Shown: one piece after another, positions 59,017-64,000 of the stretch
How the letters are laid out: each line of letters opens with the position of its first letter
Numbering within the stretch: the stretch's first letter is position 1
Source: an uncultured Desulfovibrio sp.
GTDB lineage: Bacteria; Desulfobacterota; Desulfovibrionia; Desulfovibrionales; Desulfovibrionaceae
Reading direction: 5' to 3'
Assembly (NCBI GenBank): GCA_913063155.1
Contig: CAJXYU010000005.1
Location: 124,001 to 188,000, forward strand
Length of the DNA: 64,000 nt
Program-made: the position numbers and the translations under genes
Notes under the pieces: model-generated
The model's database searches: none
What the model was told of the DNA's origin: nothing
Seen by the model: only the letters and a program-made list of their open reading frames with translations

Positions 59017-61167
59017 ATGGACGAACGTGTGGACGTCCTTATCGTCGATGACGAGCGGATCAACCTGAGGTTGCTGGAAGGTGTCCTCAAGGTCTTTGAC
59101 CTTAATATAATCACAGTGACTTCCGGCAAGGAAGCGCTTGACCTGCTGCACAGTCATGATTTTGCTCTGGTGCTCCTTGATGTCATGATGCCGGAAATGG
59201 ATGGCTTCACCACGGCGGAAAAAATCAGGGAAAACAAAGTCACCAAGAATATTCCCATCATCTTCATAACGGCCATCAGCAAGGAGCAACGGCATGTGTT
59301 TCGCGGCTATGAGCTGGGAGCCGTGGACTATCTTTTCAAACCCGTGGAACCAAACATTCTCAAAAGCAAGGTCAACACGTTCGTTGAGTTGCACAGGAAG
59401 AAACGTGGTTTGGAAGACGCCACGCGTCGTCTGGAAGCCACGGTTGAGGAGTTGCAGGCCTCGCAAAAGGCTCTGGAGGAGTCGGAGCGCCGTTACAGAA
59501 CCGTAGCCGATTATAACTACGACTGGGAAAGTTGGCACGATTGCGACGGAAAGGCGCTGTATATCAGTCCTTCCTGCGAACGCATCAGTGGTTATACTCC
59601 TGAGAAATTCATGAAGGACCCCAGGTTTATAGAACAAATCATTCATCGGGATGATTTGGAGCTGTGGCGGAAATTCAATCATGGTTCGGATGCGGATGGG
59701 GATGATTCGCTCGATTTCAGGATATTTAACAAAAACAATAGAATGCGGTGGCTGAGTCTGGTCAGACGCACTGTACTGGATGAGGATGGAAATTCCCTGG
59801 GAATTCGCAGCAGTATGCGTGATATCACCAGCAGGAAACTCATCGAAAACAGGGTGCAGCACCAGGCTCTTCATGATCCGCTTACAGGATTGGCCAACAG
59901 AACCCTGTTGTTGGACCGGGTGCGTCAGGCTATGGATCGAGCCAAACGCTTCAATAAGTATTTTGCCATTGTTTTCATGGGGCTGGACCGGTTCAAAGTC
60001 ATTAACGACAGCATGGGACACAGCTTCGGCGACAAGTTGCTCGTGACTATTGGAGGGCGGTTGCGGGAAAGCGTCCGCAGCCAGGATACGGTTTCTCGTT
60101 TTGGAGGCGATGAATTCGTGGTTTTGCTTGAGGAGCTTGATTCCGTCGATCAGGCCAAGGGGATCGTCAACTCCATCGGGCTCATCACCAAGGAACCTCT
60201 GTCCATTGATGGGCGCGAGATTCGGGTGACGGCCAGCATTGGTTTGGAGGTGGGCAGAAATGATGGGCAGGCTCCCAATGAACGCATCCAGAATGCTCAC
60301 ATCGCCATGTATGACGCCAAATCCGGGGGCAAGGACAAGGTTTCCGTCTTCAACCGGAAAATGCGCGACAAAGCCGTCAAGGAGATGACTATTGAGAGCG
60401 AATTGCGCAGAGCTTTGAACGAAAATCAGTTCGAACTCTACTATCAGCCTATTTTCGACCTTGCCTCCATGAAGTTGTTCGGTTTCGAAGCCTTGGTGCG
60501 TTGGAACCATCCGGAGCGGGGTATGGTCGGGCCGGGAGAATTCATCCATATCGCCGAGGAGACGGGGCTCATCGTGGATATCGGCAAATGGGTGTTGGAG
60601 GAAGGCGCACGGACCATGCGTACTTGGCAGGGGACCGTGCCCGAGGCCGAAGGGCTTTCCATTGCAGTCAACATTTCGGCAAAGCAATTCCGGGAAGCCG
60701 GACTTGTGGACAGTGTGCGCAGCATTTTGGAGGTTTCCGGCCTGCCGCCCGACTGCCTCAAGCTGGAAATCACTGAAACCGTCGTCATGGTGGACGCATC
60801 CGACTCTGTACTTAAACTGGACATGCTTAAGGACCTCGGGGTGATCCTCTCCATAGACGATTTCGGCACCGGATATTCGTCCATGAGTTATCTGCAGAAG
60901 TTTTCCATCGATCAGCTCAAGGTGGATCTCAGCTTTGTGCAGCGTTTGGACGTGGATCCGGAAAGCATCGAAATTGTCCGGGCCATCATCAATCTCGCTC
61001 ATGGATTAAGCTTACGAGTCGTGGCCGAAGGTATTGAAAACAGGCAACAGTTGAGCTTGCTTTATTCCCTCCAATGCGATTACGGTCAGGGCTACCTTGT
61101 TGCCCGGCCCATGCCTGAGGCAAAGGCGGAGGAATTCATCAGGAACAATTCGGTCGTGCGACTGTAG
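59017..61167 (+). CDS. response regulator with PAS, GGDEF and EAL domains
   Basis: A 716-aa c-di-GMP signalling protein. REC domain (about 5-125): acidic pocket Asp11/Asp12, phosphoacceptor Asp55, Lys108. A coiled linker and PAS domain (about 155-275) follow. GGDEF domain (about 285-445): GGDEF at 363-367 and the RxxD inhibitory site at 354-357 are intact, but the usual first Asp of the DxD-F-K metal motif is Gly322 (FMGLDRFK). EAL domain (about 465-705): EAL at 491-493, with NIS, EITET and DDFGTG motifs kept. I infer a phosphodiesterase whose GGDEF may be regulatory. The ATG at 59017 has AAAGGGAT; starts at 58957 and 58987 are weaker. No kinase is adjacent. Confidence 0.9.
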   Translation: MDERVDVLIVDDERINLRLLEGVLKVFDLNIITVTSGKEALDLLHSHDFALVLLDVMMPEMDGFTTAEKIRENKVTKNIPIIFITAISKEQRHVFRGYELGAVDYLFKPVEPNILKSKVNTFVELHRKKRGLEDATRRLEATVEELQASQKALEESERRYRTVADYNYDWESWHDCDGKALYISPSCERISGYTPEKFMKDPRFIEQIIHRDDLELWRKFNHGSDADGDDSLDFRIFNKNNRMRWLSLVRRTVLDEDGNSLGIRSSMRDITSRKLIENRVQHQALHDPLTGLANRTLLLDRVRQAMDRAKRFNKYFAIVFMGLDRFKVINDSMGHSFGDKLLVTIGGRLRESVRSQDTVSRFGGDEFVVLLEELDSVDQAKGIVNSIGLITKEPLSIDGREIRVTASIGLEVGRNDGQAPNERIQNAHIAMYDAKSGGKDKVSVFNRKMRDKAVKEMTIESELRRALNENQFELYYQPIFDLASMKLFGFEALVRWNHPERGMVGPGEFIHIAEETGLIVDIGKWVLEEGARTMRTWQGTVPEAEGLSIAVNISAKQFREAGLVDSVRSILEVSGLPPDCLKLEITETVVMVDASDSVLKLDMLKDLGVILSIDDFGTGYSSMSYLQKFSIDQLKVDLSFVQRLDVDPESIEIVRAIINLAHGLSLRVVAEGIENRQQLSLLYSLQCDYGQGYLVARPMPEAKAEEFIRNNSVVRL

Positions 61168-61199
61168 CGGCCAACCAATTCGCACTGGAGATTTTTTTC

Positions 61200-61382
61200 A
61201 TGAACCTGAACGCTCCCAAGCTGTTCACCTGGATGATAGCGGTTATTATCGGTCTTATGGGCATTTTCATACAAATGGACGTTATGTCGGTTCCGGCTCT
61301 GGAACGGCTTGTTCGTCCATTTTGGTTGGTTTCAGGAGGATTTGTCCTTCTGGCGGCAGGTAATGTGTTTAAGTTTTTGTAG
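61200..61382 (+). CDS. small membrane protein
   Basis: A 60-aa protein with two hydrophobic helices (about 9-26 and 40-57: WMIAVIIGLMGIF, then FWLVSGGFVLLAAG). It has no recognised domain. GGAG lies upstream of the ATG, and a strong terminator follows, so translation is plausible. It directly follows the GGDEF-EAL gene by 32 nt. Unknown function; it may be cotranscribed with that gene. Confidence 0.6.
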   Translation: MNLNAPKLFTWMIAVIIGLMGIFIQMDVMSVPALERLVRPFWLVSGGFVLLAAGNVFKFL

Positions 61383-61404
61383 GCAATTCTGGCAGATTTG
61401 GCAG

Positions 61405-61446
61405 ACAGCGCCCTGCTCCCGTGCGGAGCGGGGCGCTGTTTTTTTC
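61405..61446 (+). terminator. terminator after the small membrane protein
   Basis: GC-rich stem ACAGCGCCCTGCTCC / GGAGCGGGGCGCTGT with a 5-nt loop and a run of T. Confidence 0.9.
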
Positions 61447-61562
61447 CTCATTGTCTTGTCCTTTTTTCATTGTTCATGCTACCTTGCGCACTAAGGCTGG
61501 GAAACCGTTATATTCAAGACTTGGTCTTATTATGTGGCATTACTGCCGGGAGGTTCCGTACG

Positions 61563-61979
61563 ATGCCGGATCTGAAATTATGGAGCCAAACTGAGCTGGA
61601 GAAGCTCAAGCGCAATGTGGACAGGTTGTTTGACGACCTGTGCCGGGACTTTGATCTTCCGACCATGCATCACCAGGTGGTGGGAGACCTGAAGTTTTTC
61701 GAGCAGGGTGAGGACTTTGTGGCTACCATGAAGATAGCCCACATGGACCCGGAGGACGTGATGATCACCGTTCATGAAAATCGGCTGCTCATCGCCGGAG
61801 AAACCAAGGTCAAGGAAGGGCCGTGTCGTGAGAGCCGTATGTTTCGTCGTGAGGTTCGTCTGCCATGCAAAGTCGATCCCGAAGACGTCAAAGCCGTCTT
61901 TGATGACGGTATTCTCGAAATCAGGTTGCCCCGATGCAAGAATCCACATGGTCGAATCGTACGTATAGTCAGAAAATAA
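61563..61979 (+). CDS. small heat shock protein (Hsp20/alpha-crystallin)
   Basis: Holdase chaperone of 138 aa. The ACD domain spans about 45-130; the beta strands include DFVATMKIAHMDPEDVMITVHENRLLIAGE and the DDGILEIRLPR signature close to the C-terminus. The N-terminal arm is short. Start is the ATG at 61563 with GGGAGG 8 nt upstream. It lies before the Lon-family gene (22-nt gap), a pairing of two stress proteins that suggests shared control. Confidence 0.9.
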   Translation: MPDLKLWSQTELEKLKRNVDRLFDDLCRDFDLPTMHHQVVGDLKFFEQGEDFVATMKIAHMDPEDVMITVHENRLLIAGETKVKEGPCRESRMFRREVRLPCKVDPEDVKAVFDDGILEIRLPRCKNPHGRIVRIVRK

Positions 61980-62001
61980 GCAAACGGGAGAGGCGACGCA
62001 T

Positions 62002-64000
62002 ATGGTCAGGAAAAATCAATCGAACGAAGTTCCTTTGGAATTGCTCCGTTGGCGTCTAGATCCGAAGACGCTCTCCTTCAAGACGACGGACGACCTTGAG
62101 CCTCTTGAGGAGATTCTTGGCCAGAAACGCGGCGTGGAAGCCTTCCGCTTCGGTATGGGAGTGGAAAAGAAAGGGTACAACATTTTTGTGACCGGTGAGC
62201 CCGGCACCGGACGGATGGCCACTGTGAAGAGGTTGCTCAAGGAATTGAATGTGGATGGGGAAGTTCCCTGCGACCTGTGCTACGTCAACAATTTCAAGCA
62301 CCCCGAAGAGCCCATTCTGCTTCGGTTCAAGGCCGGGGAGGGGAGCATATTCAAAAAGGACATGCATGCTTTTATCGAGAACATCAAGGCTGAAGTGCCC
62401 CAGCTTTTTGAAAGTGAGGAGTATATCGCACGCAAGAACGAGATGGCCGAAGCTCACGAAAAAAAGGTCATCGCCTTTTACAAGGATATCGAGGACAAGG
62501 TGAAGGACACCGGTCTGGTCATGGTCCGCATGCAGATGGGGCCCTACCAACGTCCGGACATCGTTCCTCTGGTTGACGGAGAGCCCAAACGGCTTATTCA
62601 ACTGGAGGAAATGGTCGAGAACGGTCGTTTCCCCAAAGAAGAGTTCGAGAGACTTCGCGACAAACGCGCTGAACTCAAGGAGGAAGTGGATCACATAGTC
62701 CAGGAAATCAAGCAATTGCATAAGGACGTGGCCAAGAAGCATGAAGAAGTGGACCGGCTCATGTTCCTGAACCTTGCGGAAGAGATCCTCAATCCCATGC
62801 GGGAATCCTACCAGGAAAAGAAGACTCAGAAGTTCCTGGATTCCGTGCTTGAGAACATGGTGGATCAGTTGGAGGAGATCAAATCGTTTGGCCAGAAACA
62901 GCAGGGGCCGATCCCCGGAATGGTTCTTCCCGGTGCTTCCCCCGAAGTGGTAATGCGTCCTTACGAGGTTAACCTGCTGGTGGATAATGCCGAACTGACC
63001 GGCCCACCGGTGATCATTGAAACGTATCCCACATACCGCAACCTGTTCGGAAGTATTGAGCGGACCATGGACCGCATGGGAGGCTGGCGTACCGACTTCA
63101 CCAAGATCAAGGCCGGATCGTTCGTCAAGGCCAACGGCGGCTATCTGGTCATCAATCTGTTGGATTCCATAATGGAGCCTGGGGTCTGGCCGACCCTTAA
63201 ACGTTCTCTCAAAACTGAACAGATAGAGATAGAGACCTATGACCCGTACTATTTCATTACGGCTACCGGACTGAAACCCGAACGCATCGACATGGACGTG
63301 AAGGTCGTGGTTCTCGGCGATGCTCGACTTTACAGTCTGCTTCGCTATTATGATCAGGATGTTCCCAAAATTTTCAAGGTCAGGGCGGATTACGAGTCCA
63401 CCATGAACCGTGATGATGAATCCGTGTTGCAGGTGGCCAGATTCGTGAAGAGCGAAGTGGACCGGCAACAGCTCAAACCCTTTGACGCCTCGGGTGTTGC
63501 TGTCGTTCTGGAGGAATCGGTGCGCATGTCAGGCCGTCAGGAAAAACTGTCCACGTCTTTTCCCTATCTGTCGGACCTGTTGAGCGAGGCCGACTACTTT
63601 TCCGGAATTACCGGAGAAGGGTACGTAGGCGCGGAGCATGTGATCAAGGCTCTCGAAGCCAAGAAATACCGTTCCAATCAGATTGAGGAGCGGCTTCAGG
63701 AAATGATTGATCGCGGCAGTTTGTTCGTGGATACGGACGGCGAGATGGTGGGCCAGATTAACGGACTGGCCGTTTACTCCATGGGAGACTTCATGTTCGG
63801 CAAGCCGTCCAGGATTACGGCGGAGACTTCCATGGGCAAGGAAGGCATCATCAACATCGAGCGGGAGGCCGAACTTTCCGGTCCAATTCACAATAAGGGT
63901 ATGCAGATCCTCGCCGGATATCTGCGAAGGATGTTCGCCCAGGACAAGCCTTTGACTCTGGCGGCCAGCATAGCGTTTGAGCAGGCCTATGGCGGGGTTG
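62002..64000 (+). CDS. Lon-family (LonB-like) AAA protease, partial
   Basis: The frame from the ATG at 62002 (GGGAGAGG upstream) is open to the window edge, about 666 codons. The N-terminus is RWRLDPKTL; the AAA domain begins with GEPGTGR (residues 65-71) where a Walker lysine would be, i.e. the Arg variant I believe is usual in this family. A helical lid region follows with a long coiled section (about 170-290). The segment TFPYLSDLLSEADYF-like region near the edge is the AAA lid; the Lon protease domain has begun (QINGLAVYSMGD, then ITAETSMGK). The catalytic Ser/Lys is beyond the edge. It is the second gene after hsp20, with a 22-nt gap. Confidence 0.88.
   Translation, partial: MVRKNQSNEVPLELLRWRLDPKTLSFKTTDDLEPLEEILGQKRGVEAFRFGMGVEKKGYNIFVTGEPGTGRMATVKRLLKELNVDGEVPCDLCYVNNFKHPEEPILLRFKAGEGSIFKKDMHAFIENIKAEVPQLFESEEYIARKNEMAEAHEKKVIAFYKDIEDKVKDTGLVMVRMQMGPYQRPDIVPLVDGEPKRLIQLEEMVENGRFPKEEFERLRDKRAELKEEVDHIVQEIKQLHKDVAKKHEEVDRLMFLNLAEEILNPMRESYQEKKTQKFLDSVLENMVDQLEEIKSFGQKQQGPIPGMVLPGASPEVVMRPYEVNLLVDNAELTGPPVIIETYPTYRNLFGSIERTMDRMGGWRTDFTKIKAGSFVKANGGYLVINLLDSIMEPGVWPTLKRSLKTEQIEIETYDPYYFITATGLKPERIDMDVKVVVLGDARLYSLLRYYDQDVPKIFKVRADYESTMNRDDESVLQVARFVKSEVDRQQLKPFDASGVAVVLEESVRMSGRQEKLSTSFPYLSDLLSEADYFSGITGEGYVGAEHVIKALEAKKYRSNQIEERLQEMIDRGSLFVDTDGEMVGQINGLAVYSMGDFMFGKPSRITAETSMGKEGIINIEREAELSGPIHNKGMQILAGYLRRMFAQDKPLTLAASIAFEQAYGGV

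Noticed and set aside
58942-61002. 686-codon minus-strand open frame
   Set aside because: Antisense to the REC-GGDEF-EAL gene, whose motifs are unambiguous.
62056-63468. 470-codon minus-strand open frame
   Set aside because: Antisense to the Lon-family frame, which runs open to the edge with a good start and conserved AAA sequence.

Overview
The window looks like housekeeping chromosome from a sulfate-reducing deltaproteobacterium of the Desulfovibrio/Pseudodesulfovibrio type. This is inferred from gene content, not from a search. The clues are a moderately GC-rich genome, an octaheme HAO-like cytochrome with a NapC/NrfH partner, an HcpR-like Crp/Fnr regulator beside a ferredoxin-like protein, a full-length NifU with NifS, a ferredoxin:thioredoxin-reductase-like protein, and two-subunit glycyl-tRNA synthetase. 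There are about 63 protein genes. I see no tRNA, rRNA, CRISPR array, prophage or insertion sequence.

Layout. 1-3277 (-): a partial ECF transporter T component, an HD-domain protein and two oligopeptide-type ABC ATPases. 3359-6061 (+): trmFO and an O-acetylhomoserine sulfhydrylase. 6207-11235 (-): FTR-like protein with a glutaredoxin-like partner, a polar amino acid ABC cassette, tmk and a YhaM-like nuclease. 11379-13202 (+): surE and gap. 13281-20555 (-): a tightly packed operon, pdxJ-acpS-nnrDE-CBS-tsaE-lysC-cimA-MBL, with repeated 4-nt stop/start overlaps. 20739-22895 (+): ugd and an unrecognised gene. 23476-23961 (+): cheW. 24054-34325 (+): mfd, two SurA-type chaperones, a RodZ-like protein, recO, glyQ and glyS. 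34429-34695 (+): rpsT. 34801-36808: a Crp/Fnr regulator divergent from an iron-sulfur protein and a cupin. 36897-38821 (-): haoC-haoA-like multiheme cytochromes. 39112-41934 (+): trkA-trkH. 41997-45547 (-): nadC-nadA-nadB. 45705-47039 (+): mgtE. 47112-54077 (-): ileS-lspA-lgt followed by small envelope, redox and motility genes ending in cheZ. 54453-58367 (-): nifU-nifS-cysK-cysE. 58538-58798 (-): DUF493. 59017-64000 (+): a REC-PAS-GGDEF-EAL protein, a tiny membrane protein, Hsp20 and a partial Lon-family protease.

How genes work together. nifU-nifS-cysK-cysE couples cysteine synthesis to Fe-S cluster assembly. nadABC makes NAD from aspartate. lysC and cimA open the aspartate-family and citramalate (isoleucine) routes. 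lspA and lgt mature lipoproteins, and lipoproteins are encoded nearby. The HcpR-like regulator, the ferredoxin-like protein and the multiheme pair suggest nitrogen-oxide handling, but that functional link is inference.

The least ordinary signals are: an ABC ATPase gene with no canonical start but a well-placed ribosome site before ATC; a 127-bp palindromic element upstream of ileS; an FTR-like protein with CYC in place of CHC; a serine acetyltransferase with a four-cysteine insert; a GGDEF-EAL protein missing a metal-binding aspartate; and the HAO-like pair. No clearly new multi-gene system stands out.
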